A stretch of DNA of 39,361 bases from Ignavibacteriales bacterium (lineage in GTDB: Bacteria; Bacteroidota; Ignavibacteria; UBA10030; UBA8401). The stretch covers positions 9,611 to 48,971 of the forward strand of contig JACPGG010000104.1 in the NCBI GenBank assembly GCA_016182545.1, given 5' to 3'. Positions 1-8,502 of the stretch are shown piece after piece. The position numbers and the translations under genes are program-made. Below the pieces are notes generated by a model. The model searched no databases and had not been told where the DNA came from. It saw nothing but the letters and a program-made list of their open reading frames with translations. Positions within the stretch are counted from its first letter, which is position 1, and the number at the start of each line of letters is the position of its first letter.

Positions 1-888
1 GGGGCAAATTCTTTTCAAGGTAGATGGAATCAAACTCTTTGGTATCTGGATCTTATCAAAAAACAAATAAAGGATTCTGTCGATCTTGTCGTGTTGCCTG
101 AATCGGCAATCCTGCTAAACCTCCCATCATTCAATGAACAATATTCTGAGTTCCGTAGACAGGTTGATAGTCTGAATATTGCAATCGTCAGTGGCTATGC
201 AAAGGTGAAGTACTATGAGTCGGATAGCGCTCCGCCATCCAGCAACACGATCAAAGGATCAAACATTAGATACGACTCATTCAACTCCATTTTTCTTTCT
301 GAACCAGGTATGGCTGAAACGCAGTCGTACAGCAAAATGAGGCTTGTTCCTTTCGCCGAACGAATCCCCTATGCAGATCAAGTTCCGTTCTTGATCGAAC
401 CGCTGCGATGGGGTGTTGGAATCAGTAATTGGGGGCTTGGTAAGGACAGTACGGTATTCTTTAGCACGAAGATCAACTCAAAATTTCTGGCAATGGTCTG
501 TTACGAATCAATCTTTCCTGAATTCGTTGCTTCATTTGTTGACAAAGGATCTGAGTTTTTGATATTCATAACTAATGATAGTTGGTGGGGGAATACTTCT
601 GGAGCACGACAACATCAACAATACGCAGTTCTTCGTGCAATAGAAAATCGACGCTGGGCAGTTCGCTGCGCCAACGGAGGAATCTCCTCCTTTATTGACC
701 CATTCGGCAATGCGTACGACAAAACCGACATGTATGTTCAAAATTATATCCAACGAACCATAACACCATTCAACGAAAAAACATTTTATTCGAAACATGG
801 TGATTGGATTACAAGAATTTCTGCAAGCATCGCATTACTAATTTTCTTATTTTCAATCAGTTATCCTTTATTACGAAAACGAATATGA
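1..888 (+). CDS. lnt: Apolipoprotein N-acyltransferase, C-terminal part
   Basis: This is the end of the inner-membrane enzyme that transfers the third acyl chain from phospholipid to the N-terminal cysteine of lipoproteins. The frame is open from base 1 with no stop, so the gene starts before the window and the N-terminal membrane segments are missing. The nitrilase-fold triad is recognisable: Glu in VLPESA (codon 100-102), Lys in YSKMRLVPF (codon 334-336) and Cys in AMVCYES (codon 499-501). They are followed by the family block NDSWWG...[19 protein letters not shown] hydrophobic helix near the C-terminus (about the last 25 residues) fits the final membrane anchor. The TGA stop overlaps the ATG of the next gene (ATGA), so the two are probably translationally coupled. 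Confidence 0.93.
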   Translation, partial: GANSFQGRWNQTLWYLDLIKKQIKDSVDLVVLPESAILLNLPSFNEQYSEFRRQVDSLNIAIVSGYAKVKYYESDSAPPSSNTIKGSNIRYDSFNSIFLSEPGMAETQSYSKMRLVPFAERIPYADQVPFLIEPLRWGVGISNWGLGKDSTVFFSTKINSKFLAMVCYESIFPEFVASFVDKGSEFLIFITNDSWWGNTSGARQHQQYAVLRAIENRRWAVRCANGGISSFIDPFGNAYDKTDMYVQNYIQRTITPFNEKTFYSKHGDWITRISASIALLIFLFSISYPLLRKRI

Positions 889-1922
889 CCAATCAATTTA
901 TCGACCTACGCAGTGATACCGTCACCCGACCTTCTAAAGGAATGCGTGAAGCCATGGCAACCGCCGAAGTCGGGGACGATGTTTTCGGTGAAGACCCAAC
1001 TGTGAATAAACTGCAAGAGACTGTTGCTTCACTTTTAGGAAAAGAGAAGGCATTGTATGTTGTCAGCGGCTGCATGAGCAACCAATTGGCATTAAAAGCA
1101 CACACAGAACCTGGTGATGAAGTCATTATGGAGCAGGAAGCGCATATGTTCAACTATGAAACAGCTGCTCCTGCGGTGATGTCTTCTGTGCAAGTAAAAA
1201 CTATTCCGGGCGGGCGTGGTGCTTTTCACGCGGAAGATTTACCGCCGCACATTCGTCCTGCGTTATACTACATGCCGAAGACGAAAGTTATCTGTGTTGA
1301 GAACACGCATAACCGGGCGGGAGGGGCAATATTTCCCATTGATGAGATCAAGAAACTCTCTGCATTCTGCAAAGAGCGAAATATTATTTTCCATCTTGAC
1401 GGCGCCAGACTGTGGAATGCATCGGTCGCAACCGGAATACCGATGAAAGAGTGGGCGCAATATTTCGATTCCGTCTCCGTTTGTTTCTCAAAAGGACTTG
1501 GTGCACCGGTTGGTTCTGCTCTTTGCGGTACGAAAGAGTTTATAACGAAAGCACATAAATGGCGAAAGGTCTTCGGCGGCGGAATGAGACAATCGGGAAT
1601 TATTGCAGCCGGCGCGTTGTATGCCGTGCAGAATAATATGGAGCGTTTGAAAGAGGATCACGAGAAGGCAAAATACTTTGCGCAGGAGTTGTCGAAGATA
1701 AAAGTATTTGATATCGACATGGAAAGCGTTCAAACAAACATCGTCATTGTCGACGTTCAGAAGACAGGAAAAAATCCACAAGACATCATCACAATCTTGA
1801 AAGAACATGGCGTATTGATTTCCGGAGCGACGTTTACCAAATTCCGCGCACTGATGCACTTGGATGTTTCAATGGAACAAGTAAAATTTGCTGCTGAGAG
1901 ATTTAAACAAATTTTCAATTAA
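885..1922 (+). CDS. ltaE: Low-specificity L-threonine aldolase (PLP-dependent)
   Basis: Family enzymes split L-threonine or allo-threonine into glycine and acetaldehyde in the cytoplasm. The ATG at 885 is chosen because the product then begins [16 protein letters not shown], the usual start of the beta-eliminating lyase family, and overlaps the lnt stop by 4 nt; a longer frame from 804 runs inside lnt and is unlikely. The 345-residue protein has the cofactor-binding Asp in HLDGAR (about residue 172) and the Schiff-base Lys203 in [12 protein letters not shown]. The length is normal for the family. Other fold-type I aldolases are possible, but the N-terminal RSDTVTRP motif is specific enough for a firm call. 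Confidence 0.93.
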   Translation: MTNQFIDLRSDTVTRPSKGMREAMATAEVGDDVFGEDPTVNKLQETVASLLGKEKALYVVSGCMSNQLALKAHTEPGDEVIMEQEAHMFNYETAAPAVMSSVQVKTIPGGRGAFHAEDLPPHIRPALYYMPKTKVICVENTHNRAGGAIFPIDEIKKLSAFCKERNIIFHLDGARLWNASVATGIPMKEWAQYFDSVSVCFSKGLGAPVGSALCGTKEFITKAHKWRKVFGGGMRQSGIIAAGALYAVQNNMERLKEDHEKAKYFAQELSKIKVFDIDMESVQTNIVIVDVQKTGKNPQDIITILKEHGVLISGATFTKFRALMHLDVSMEQVKFAAERFKQIFN

Positions 1923-1971
1923 CCACATAGAACAAATAGACTATGTGAACTATGTGCCTATGTGTTTTTTT
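1921..1971 (+). repeat. Imperfect palindrome on the aldolase stop codon, with T-run
   Basis: The spacer begins with the stop codon (TAACCACATAG) and contains cacatag at 1924-1930 mirrored by ctatgtg at 1941-1947 and again at 1958-1964, followed by eight T residues. The outer arms plus the next block (acaaatag against ctatgtgc) pair with a few mismatches. It can fold as a weak terminator-like hairpin between the aldolase and the thioesterase gene. Its theme resembles the palindrome at 3930-3986. Confidence 0.55.
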
Positions 1972-1973
1972 TA

Positions 1974-2435
1974 ATGGAGCATACAAAATTCAAACATACA
2001 CATCTCGTCCGAGTTCGTAACTACGAGATAGACTGGCAAGGAATTGTCCACAACGGCAACTACTTGTTGTACTTTGAAGTAGCCCGTGTCGATTATTTCA
2101 AAAAGGTGGGATTAGAAATTGACGAGCGCTCAATTTCCGGTTCTGTGCGAATAGTGCTCGTCCGGAATGAGATTGATTACCTGAACACAGCCACATTCGA
2201 TGACGAATTGAAAATCTTCTCGCGTATCGTGTCGATCAGGAATTCTAGCTTTGTTTGTGAAGGTGTGATGATACATGCAAAGAGCAACATTCAGGTAGCA
2301 AAGAACCTCGCAACATTGGTATGGACCGATCCTAAAACAGGTAAGTCAACTCCGGTACCGAATGAATTTAGAAAATTGGTCGATAAGTATGAAGAGGGCA
2401 ACGCGGAGATTTTGTGGCCGAAAATAGAAGTATAG
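1974..2435 (+). CDS. Acyl-CoA thioesterase, 4HBT/YbgC hotdog family
   Basis: The 153-residue protein matches the hotdog-fold thioesterases of the 4-hydroxybenzoyl-CoA/YbgC group. The N-terminal block RNYEIDWQGIVHNGNYLLYF carries the expected catalytic Asp (about residue 20) followed by the G-x-V-x-N-x-x-Y/L pattern. Such enzymes hydrolyse acyl-CoA thioesters in the cytoplasm; the substrate cannot be read from sequence. The ATG at 1974 is preferred over a GTG at 1962, which lies inside the palindrome arm and would add only a short hydrophobic tail. The stop codon is one base away from the trpE start, so expression is probably coupled to trpE, although no biochemical link to tryptophan synthesis is evident. 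Confidence 0.85.
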   Translation: MEHTKFKHTHLVRVRNYEIDWQGIVHNGNYLLYFEVARVDYFKKVGLEIDERSISGSVRIVLVRNEIDYLNTATFDDELKIFSRIVSIRNSSFVCEGVMIHAKSNIQVAKNLATLVWTDPKTGKSTPVPNEFRKLVDKYEEGNAEILWPKIEV

Positions 2436-2436
2436 T

Positions 2437-3930
2437 ATGATAACATTTGAAGAATTCAAAAATTTGACTCAGCAGGGAAACGTCATTCCGTTGTTCGACG
2501 AAATCCTTGCCGATACTGAAACGCCTGTTTCGGTCTATTTGAAAGTACGCGATGAAAGCCCGTACTCTTTTTTGTTGGAAAGCATCGAGGGAGGAGAGAA
2601 GATAAGCCGGTATTCGTTCATCGGTTTCAATCCTTTCAGCAATTTCATCATCCGCGGAAAGCAATACGAAATTCAAACACGTCATCCCGACGTCACCGTG
2701 ATGCCCAAACTCGTCGCCGGCATTTCTCATCCGCTCGATGCCCTGAAAAAGATATTCTCGCATTACAAGACTGTTCATGTCGATGGAATACCACGATTGG
2801 TCAGCGGCGCGATCGGATATTTCGGGTACGAAACGATACAACTGATCGAAAATATACCCTCAGCAAAATTAGATGAGCTGAACATCGACGATTCACTGCT
2901 CATGTTTTGCAATACGTTGTTTGTTTTTGACAACGTGAAAAGAAAATTACTGTTGGTCTCAAATGCCTACATCCCGGCAAATGCTTCCGAATCAGAATTG
3001 CGTTCAGAATTTGAAAAGGCATCCGCTGAAATCAGTAAAATGAAACGGATCCTGCAAAAGTCGGTCCCATCGGAAGTGAAACATCCGACAGTTGGAAATG
3101 TCGAGCAATCAATCAGCAAATCCGAATACGAAAAAATGGTGGAGAGATCGATAGCATACATTGTTGAAGGGGATGTGTTTCAGGTTCTTCCGTCGCATAG
3201 GATGAAACGCAAATTCGACGGAGATGCATTTGCGATCTATCGAATGCTTCGGGTCATCAACCCATCGCCATACATGTATTTCTATTCACTGAACGGAATG
3301 TGTATTGCCGGTTCTTCACCTGAATTATTAGTACGTGTCGAAAACGGAATCGTCGAAACTCGTCCCCTTGCCGGAACCCGAAAACGTGGAAAGACAGAGG
3401 AAGAAGATGTTACGCTGGAAAAAGATCTGCTCGCAGACCCCAAAGAACTCGCCGAGCATTTAATGCTGATCGATCTCGGACGTAACGACATCGGTCGTAT
3501 CAGCGAATTCGGCAAAGTGGATGTTACGGAGTATATGGCGGTCGAGAAGTATTCACACGTCATGCACATCGTTTCTAATGTCCGCGGCAAATTGAAAAAG
3601 GAATTGACCGCCATCGACGCATTCTTCTCTTGTTTTCCAGCAGGAACACTCTCCGGCGCACCAAAGATACGGGCAATGGAAATTATTGCAGAACTTGAAC
3701 CTGTGAAGCGCGGCATTTACGGAGGTGCGATCGGGTATATCGATTTCTCAGGGAACCTTGATACCTGTATTGCCATCCGCACAACGATCGTAAAGGACGG
3801 CTATGCATATTTCCAGGCGGGAGCGGGAATTGTGTACGATTCTGTGCCATCGAAGGAATATCAGGAGACGTTGATCAAAATGGATGCCGTCATTCGAGCC
3901 GTCGAAGCAACGACAACATTGGAGCAGTAA
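2437..3930 (+). CDS. trpE: Anthranilate synthase component I
   Basis: TrpE converts chorismate to anthranilate using ammonia from TrpG, the first step of tryptophan synthesis. The 497-residue length is typical. An N-terminal LLES element (about residues 46-49), part of the tryptophan feedback site in known TrpE proteins, suggests the enzyme is feedback-inhibited. The chorismate-binding domain shows RPLAGTRKRG, LIDLGRNDIGR (about 344-354), YSHVMHIVSNVRG and PAGTLSGAPKIRAMEII (from about 402). The paired amidotransferase follows at 4002. PabB or isochorismate synthase relatives are less likely given LLES and the adjacent trpG. The other trp genes are not in the window, so the pathway is split in this genome. 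Confidence 0.95.
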   Translation: MITFEEFKNLTQQGNVIPLFDEILADTETPVSVYLKVRDESPYSFLLESIEGGEKISRYSFIGFNPFSNFIIRGKQYEIQTRHPDVTVMPKLVAGISHPLDALKKIFSHYKTVHVDGIPRLVSGAIGYFGYETIQLIENIPSAKLDELNIDDSLLMFCNTLFVFDNVKRKLLLVSNAYIPANASESELRSEFEKASAEISKMKRILQKSVPSEVKHPTVGNVEQSISKSEYEKMVERSIAYIVEGDVFQVLPSHRMKRKFDGDAFAIYRMLRVINPSPYMYFYSLNGMCIAGSSPELLVRVENGIVETRPLAGTRKRGKTEEEDVTLEKDLLADPKELAEHLMLIDLGRNDIGRISEFGKVDVTEYMAVEKYSHVMHIVSNVRGKLKKELTAIDAFFSCFPAGTLSGAPKIRAMEIIAELEPVKRGIYGGAIGYIDFSGNLDTCIAIRTTIVKDGYAYFQAGAGIVYDSVPSKEYQETLIKMDAVIRAVEATTTLEQ

Positions 3931-3986
3931 CCACAAAAACACTAATTCACAAACAAAATATGTTTGTGTCTTTGTGACTTCGTGGT
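3930..3986 (+). repeat. 26-bp imperfect palindrome between trpE and trpG
   Basis: Left arm 3930-3955 and right arm 3961-3986 pair at about 20 of 26 positions around a 5-nt loop. The left arm starts with the last base of the trpE stop codon (TAACCACAAAA), and the right arm ends in CTTCGTGGT. The long CACAAA/TTTGTG arms resemble a type of intergenic palindrome I recall from several Bacteroidota-lineage and other genomes. It could moderate transcription or mRNA decay between trpE and trpG; no strong T-run follows. Confidence 0.65.
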
Positions 3987-4001
3987 AGATTTAAAATAAA
4001 T

Positions 4002-4571
4002 ATGATACTTGTAATCGACAACTACGACTCATTCACATACAACCTCGTTCAGTATCTCGGTGAGATGAATGTTGAATTGAATGTCGTCCGTAATGATAAA
4101 ATTACAATTGAAGAAATCCGCAAACTCAAACCGGAAGCGATCGTCATTTCTCCCGGACCATGCACACCGAAAGAAGCAGGTATTTCCGTTCCGTTGATAC
4201 AAGAATTGCATAAAGAAATTCCGATCCTAGGCGTTTGCCTCGGGCATCAATCAATTGGCGAAGCATTTGGCGGCAATGTAGTGAAGGCACCGAGTGTTGT
4301 GCATGGCAAGACTTCCGAAGTACTGCACGAAGGGAAAGGGATATTCAAATCCATTCCGTCAAAATTCAAAGCAACGAGATATCATTCACTTGTGATTGAA
4401 CCGAAATCGCTGCCAGACTCTCTCGATGTTACGGCAAAAACTGCTGACGGCGTCATCATGGGAGTGCAGCACAAACAATATCCTGTTTTCGGCGTGCAAT
4501 TTCATCCGGAGTCAATTGCGACAGAACATGGGAAAGTATTGTTGAGGAATTTTGTACAGAAAAAATATTAG
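4002..4571 (+). CDS. trpG: Anthranilate synthase component II, glutamine amidotransferase
   Basis: This class I glutamine amidotransferase supplies ammonia to TrpE and may also serve PabB in folate synthesis if no separate PabA exists. The 189-residue protein begins [14 protein letters not shown], the family signature. The catalytic triad is visible: nucleophile Cys79 in GVCLGHQ, and His168 and Glu170 in VQFHPES. The oxyanion block [11 protein letters not shown] lies at about residues 50-60. It follows trpE after the 70-nt palindromic spacer, and polX starts 7 nt after its stop, so the three are probably cotranscribed. Confidence 0.95.
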   Translation: MILVIDNYDSFTYNLVQYLGEMNVELNVVRNDKITIEEIRKLKPEAIVISPGPCTPKEAGISVPLIQELHKEIPILGVCLGHQSIGEAFGGNVVKAPSVVHGKTSEVLHEGKGIFKSIPSKFKATRYHSLVIEPKSLPDSLDVTAKTADGVIMGVQHKQYPVFGVQFHPESIATEHGKVLLRNFVQKKY

Positions 4572-4578
4572 GTGATCT

Positions 4579-6321
4579 ATGGACAAAACCCAAGTTGCCG
4601 AAATACTCGATGAGATGGGAACACTCCTTGAATTAAAAGGAGAGAATCCTTTTAAGTGCAGAGCATTTCACAACGCCGCGCGCGTGATGGGAGGAGTAAC
4701 CGAAGATCTTAAAACGATCGTTGAGAATGGTGAAATCCGAAAAGTGAAGGGAATCGGCGAGAGCATTGCGAAGGTCATTTCCGATCTTGTTAAAACAGGC
4801 AAGTCTCCCGATCGCGAAAGTCTCAAGAAGGGATTTCCCCCCGGCATCTTTGATATGATGAAGATACAAGGTATGGGACCGAAGAAAGTCGCATTCCTTT
4901 ACAAGAAAATGAAGATTTCTTCCATTGATGAACTGGAGAAAGCCGCAAAAGCAGGCAAACTGGAGAAGTTGGAAGGGTTCGGCAAGAAGACGGAAGAAAA
5001 CATCCTTCTCGGAATAGAACAAGTACGCAAACATTCATCCAAATTTCATATCAACGTCGCGGAGAACGCTGCGCAAGCGATCTTTGACACTATTAAATCG
5101 CATAAAGGAATCATCCGCTCGGAGATCGCCGGCAGTCTTCGCCGCAGAAAAGAAACAATCGGCGATATCGACATCGTTGTCAGTGCGTCAAAAAAAGATG
5201 CGAAAGAGATATTCAAAATTTTCACAACGCACAGGAGTGTTGAGCGAATCACCGGCGAAGGAGAAACGAAAGCGAGTGTCGTATTGAGCGCAGGTATCAA
5301 TTGCGATCTACGTGTGGTTGACGATAGAGAATTTCCTTTCGCATTGAACTATTTCACCGGAAGTAAAGAGCATAACATTAGAGTACGCGCACTGGCGAGA
5401 GAAAATGGATGGACATTGAATGAGTATGGCTTTGCCATCCCTGATACCGGAGAGAAAGGAAGAAAGTCAAAAAAAATCGTTCCGTGCAAGACCGAGGCAG
5501 ATGTTTACAAGTCAGTAGGACTCGATTATGTTGAGCCGGAACTGCGGGAAGACCTTGGGGAAATTGAAGCGGCTCAGAACGGCAAACTTCCCAAACTGGT
5601 GACCTACGATGACATCAGAGGGACTTTTCATTGCCATACAAATTACAGCGACGGACATAATACTCTTGCTGAGATGGCTGCGGGAGCACAGAAACTTGGC
5701 TGGGAATATCTCGGCATAGCAGACCACAGCAAGGTCGCTGCGTATGCAAACGGGTTGTCCGAAGACCGGGTAAAGAAGCAACACAAAGAGATCGACGTCC
5801 TCAACGCAAAGTTCAAGAACTTCCGGCTCTTTAAAGGAAGCGAAGTAGATATTCTGACGAATGGCGATATGGACTTTAATGACAAGACATTAGCTCTACT
5901 TGATTACGTTGTTGCATCGGTGCATAGCAACTTCAAATTAAATGAAGCAGATATGACGAAGCGGATTCTAAAAGCAGTCAAGAACAAGTACGTCACAATC
6001 ATCGGGCATCTCACAGGACGCTTGTTGCTTGAGCGGGATGGTTATCCATTAAATCAGATAGAGATCATTAATGCCGCAGCAGATCATGGAAAGATCATCG
6101 AGATCAATGCTCATCCAATGCGATTAGATCTCGATTGGCGCATGGTGAAGTACGCCATCAGTAAAGGAGTTATGATTGCAATTAATCCAGACTCACACGT
6201 GGTTAACGGATTGACTGATGTTAAATATGGAGTTGGTATTGCGCGAAAAGGGTGGTGTGAAAAGAAAGATATTTTGAATACACGGACAACGAAACAGGTT
6301 GCCGATTACTTCGGGAGATGA
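4579..6321 (+). CDS. polX: DNA polymerase X family, with PHP phosphoesterase domain
   Basis: Bacterial PolX fills short gaps in base excision repair, and its PHP domain gives a metal-dependent 3'-5' exonuclease. The 580-residue protein has the usual order: an N-terminal 8-kDa/HhH region (KGENPFKCRAFHNAARV, KVKGIGESIAKVI), a second hairpin-helix-hairpin (IQGMGPKKVAFLY), the nucleotidyltransferase motif GDIDIVVSA at about 195-203 with the third Asp in INCDLRVVD, and a PHP domain from about 347 with CHTNYSDGH and later GIADHS, VASVHS and IGHLTGR. The length matches family members that keep both domains. It lies 7 nt behind trpG; the link to tryptophan genes seems positional only. Confidence 0.94.
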   Translation: MDKTQVAEILDEMGTLLELKGENPFKCRAFHNAARVMGGVTEDLKTIVENGEIRKVKGIGESIAKVISDLVKTGKSPDRESLKKGFPPGIFDMMKIQGMGPKKVAFLYKKMKISSIDELEKAAKAGKLEKLEGFGKKTEENILLGIEQVRKHSSKFHINVAENAAQAIFDTIKSHKGIIRSEIAGSLRRRKETIGDIDIVVSASKKDAKEIFKIFTTHRSVERITGEGETKASVVLSAGINCDLRVVDDREFPFALNYFTGSKEHNIRVRALARENGWTLNEYGFAIPDTGEKGRKSKKIVPCKTEADVYKSVGLDYVEPELREDLGEIEAAQNGKLPKLVTYDDIRGTFHCHTNYSDGHNTLAEMAAGAQKLGWEYLGIADHSKVAAYANGLSEDRVKKQHKEIDVLNAKFKNFRLFKGSEVDILTNGDMDFNDKTLALLDYVVASVHSNFKLNEADMTKRILKAVKNKYVTIIGHLTGRLLLERDGYPLNQIEIINAAADHGKIIEINAHPMRLDLDWRMVKYAISKGVMIAINPDSHVVNGLTDVKYGVGIARKGWCEKKDILNTRTTKQVADYFGR

Positions 6322-6369
6322 GTTTCTTCCCGGTATTGTTTAATTAACATAATCCTTATTATAACTAAA

Positions 6370-7227
6370 TTATGCGATTGAAATATTGAAATCAGCAAGT
6401 ATTTCAATTTGTCCGGTAAACACATTCGCTGCTGGACCCCTCAACGTGACATTGCTAAATAGTCCCGCTCGTTCTCTTAAAAAACTTATCGTCAGAGTTT
6501 CACCGCTTTTTACTTTAACTTCCACGGGACTTTCCCAATTGTATCTTTGCGCGCAAAGCAATGCACTTGCTACTGATCCGGTCCCACATGCTAAAGTTTC
6601 GTCTTCAACTCCTCGTTCATAAGTTCTTAATTCAATTTTGTTTGCACTAATCTTAGAAACAAAATTAACGTTTGTTCCTTTCGGTTGATATACTTCATGG
6701 TACCTGACCAAACGACCGATAGTAAACACATCTGCGTTCTGTAACGAACCGAGTTCCGGATTCTCATCAAGAAATATAACTGAATGATCTGTTCCGGTGT
6801 TGAGATAATTTGCCTTTAACGTCTTGCCATTGACCTTCACAGATTGGTTCAGTCTGGCATCAAACGGGTCCTTCATCTTTAATTCGTAGATCGTGGGAGC
6901 ATGTCGTGTCACCTCGTAGATGTATCCGAACGCTTCAAACGCAAAATGATCTTTTGTAACGATACCATTGTCAAAAGCAAACTTGGCGATGCATCTGCCG
7001 CCGTTGCCGCACATACCAGCACTTGAACCGTCAGCATTGTAATACTGCATTAAAATGTCTGCTTTGGAGCTCTTCTCAATGAGCAAAAGTCCATCCGCAC
7101 CGATTCCCAGTCTGCGGTTGCAAACAGAGATGGCAAATTGATTGGGATTTGTGACGATACCCGAACGGTTATCGACAACAACAAAATCGTTGCCGGCACC
7201 GCTCATTTTGGTGAATTGGATTTTCAT
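6370..7227 (-). CDS. dapF: Diaminopimelate epimerase
   Basis: DapF interconverts LL- and meso-diaminopimelate, precursor of lysine and of the peptidoglycan cross-link. The two catalytic cysteines of the PLP-independent racemase are in place: Cys73 in AGMCGNGGRC and Cys214 in TLACGTGS. The start at 7227 (MKIQFTKMSGAGNDF) is the family N-terminus; a longer open frame upstream only translates the tmRNA gene. The protein has 285 residues, a normal size. The 11-bp inverted repeat at 7235-7267 stands only 7 nt before the ATG, and I see no good Shine-Dalgarno sequence, so initiation may be weak or controlled. It is convergent with polX across a 48-nt spacer in which I see no clear signal. Confidence 0.94.
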   Translation of the reverse strand: MKIQFTKMSGAGNDFVVVDNRSGIVTNPNQFAISVCNRRLGIGADGLLLIEKSSKADILMQYYNADGSSAGMCGNGGRCIAKFAFDNGIVTKDHFAFEAFGYIYEVTRHAPTIYELKMKDPFDARLNQSVKVNGKTLKANYLNTGTDHSVIFLDENPELGSLQNADVFTIGRLVRYHEVYQPKGTNVNFVSKISANKIELRTYERGVEDETLACGTGSVASALLCAQRYNWESPVEVKVKSGETLTISFLRERAGLFSNVTLRGPAANVFTGQIEILADFNISIA

Positions 7228-7234
7228 AGAATGA

Positions 7235-7267
7235 AAATTTTCCAAATCTCTAAGACTTGGAAAATTT
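7235..7267 (-). terminator. Perfect 11-bp inverted repeat between tmRNA and dapF
   Basis: The arms aaattttccaa (7235-7245) and ttggaaaattt (7257-7267) are perfect complements around an 11-nt loop, and the stem ends in A/T tracts on both sides, so it could work as an intrinsic terminator for tmRNA. It is also 7 nt in front of the dapF start codon and may shape the dapF leader. Confidence 0.65.
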
Positions 7268-7278
7268 AATGGACACTG

Positions 7279-7632
7279 TGGAGGTGCGGGGATTCGAACC
7301 CCGGTCCGAAGTGAAAACCAGTAGACCATCTCCATACTCAGTTCAGCGGCTTGCCTTTACTTTGCGTTATGGCTGAACTCAAAACCGGCAAAGTGCAGTC
7401 CCGGAAAAGATTTAATCGGCACCACCGAGACATTGTACCGACGATCCTAACATTGTCGACGCCGTTACGAACCCGTTAGGCGGGATCCGTATTGGCGCTC
7501 GCGGCTAATTAAGCGGCGAGTGCGTAACCGTAGTTATCTGCATTTATGTTTTTGTCACGAGATTAACGTGCATGTAACGAGCACGGTATGCTTGTCCACC
7601 CATTCTCTACCCCGTCGAAACCAGTCACCCCC
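7279..7632 (-). ncRNA. ssrA: Transfer-messenger RNA (tmRNA, SsrA)
   Basis: tmRNA with SmpB rescues stalled ribosomes and tags the unfinished protein for proteolysis. On the minus strand the RNA starts GGGGGTGACTGGTTTCGACG, the classical 5' end, and ends with a T-arm (ccggggttcgaatccccg) and acceptor strand CACCTCC. These acceptor strands pair over 7 bp (one G-U), with discriminator A. CCA is not encoded. The tag reading frame after ...aaaaacataaat is GCA GAT AAC TAC GGT TAC GCA CTC GCC GCT TAA, giving ADNYGYALAA with the usual ALAA degradation end. Length is about 354 nt. The ends are set by the acceptor stem, so processing could shift them by a base or two. Confidence 0.95.
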
Positions 7633-7641
7633 CTCCACTTC

Positions 7642-7670
7642 AATTTACAAATCTGAATTGAGAGTATCAA
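7642..7670 (-). promoter_or_regulatory. Promoter of the tmRNA gene
   Basis: Reading the minus strand, TTGATA (7670-7665), a 17-nt spacer and TAAATT (7647-7642) form a sigma70-like promoter. The expected start, about 7 nt downstream, falls 2-3 nt before the mature 5' end of tmRNA. The promoter overlaps the last codons of the upstream protein gene. Confidence 0.75.
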
Positions 7671-8502
7671 TGAATTGTCTGATTGTTTCTATTCGCTCCA
7701 TCTCTTCCTTCTTTTCCAGCGATAAAATGATGTTTCTGAACATCCGCTCGAGTATTTGTTTGTTCGTGACAGGCTGCAAATACTCTTCCGTGAACGTAAA
7801 GCCGAGATTCTGAACCATCGATTCACAATCTCCCCGCGACAGTATCGTACCGTTATTGAACGGATCAAAATAGACATTCGTGTCACCGAAAGAAAATCGG
7901 AGCGTGAAATGCCCAGGAAGCCCGATACCGCTCATCGGTAAATCAATCCGTTTACCGACCAGCAGGTAAATTGCACTCAGTGTGATCGGAATTCCGGTCT
8001 TTGTTTCCAAGACACGGTTGATGTATTGGTTGTCCTCACTGTAATAATCGGTTTGATTACCGGTAAAACCTTTCTCTTCTACAAAAAACGAGATCGTGCG
8101 GCGCAGTATCTCGGTTTGATCTGAAATAGATATCAATTTTTCCTTCAACTGGTATGCATATTCATTTATTTGTGCTATGGAAGGATTCGGATCTAGATCG
8201 AAATACCGGGTACGGGCGATCAGAAATACGCCATCCTCAAGATCAATGTCACCGTCGGGGGTCCGTTTTAGATTTCGAATTTCAACCTTAAAATGATTGC
8301 GTAGAATTTGTTCGCGGATATTCCTAATCCGTTTGGAAATGAATGTGTCTTGTTGATTTTGCAAAGGAAGGAACGAAAGAATCTTTTCGCCGTGGTTCAA
8401 AAGCCGTTCACGTGCAGTTTCAAAAATCTTTTCATCTTCGTCGTCAAGAAGCGTAATAAGTGCTTTGATCTCAGAGATGTTTTTTTCCGGGGAATCGATC
8501 AT
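7645..8502 (-). CDS. SirB1/transglutaminase-like family protein
   Basis: The 285-residue cytoplasmic protein fits the SirB1 N-terminal/transglutaminase-like family. The recognisable block is TKTGIPITLSAIYLLVGKRI followed by GIGLPGHFTLRF and VYFDPFNNG, which in the family marks the transglutaminase-like fold with His and Asp. The usual cysteine of active transglutaminases is not evident in the TKTGIP block, so enzyme activity is doubtful. The N-terminal part is a charged helical region. The function of this family is poorly defined. It is the last gene of the eleven-gene run; its ATG overlaps the stop of the preceding gene by 4 nt, and the tmRNA promoter lies over its 3' end. Confidence 0.8.
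   Translation of the reverse strand: MIDSPEKNISEIKALITLLDDEDEKIFETARERLLNHGEKILSFLPLQNQQDTFISKRIRNIREQILRNHFKVEIRNLKRTPDGDIDLEDGVFLIARTRYFDLDPNPSIAQINEYAYQLKEKLISISDQTEILRRTISFFVEEKGFTGNQTDYYSEDNQYINRVLETKTGIPITLSAIYLLVGKRIDLPMSGIGLPGHFTLRFSFGDTNVYFDPFNNGTILSRGDCESMVQNLGFTFTEEYLQPVTNKQILERMFRNIILSLEKKEEMERIETIRQFIDTLNSDL

Noticed and set aside
6322-6369. Possible terminator between convergent polX and dapF
   Set aside because: Only a short A/T-rich repeat (cataat/attatg) is present, with no G/C stem or T-run.
7228-7335. Upstream extension of the dapF frame
   Set aside because: The extra residues translate the 3' end of tmRNA and the inverted repeat; the conserved DapF N-terminus starts at 7227.
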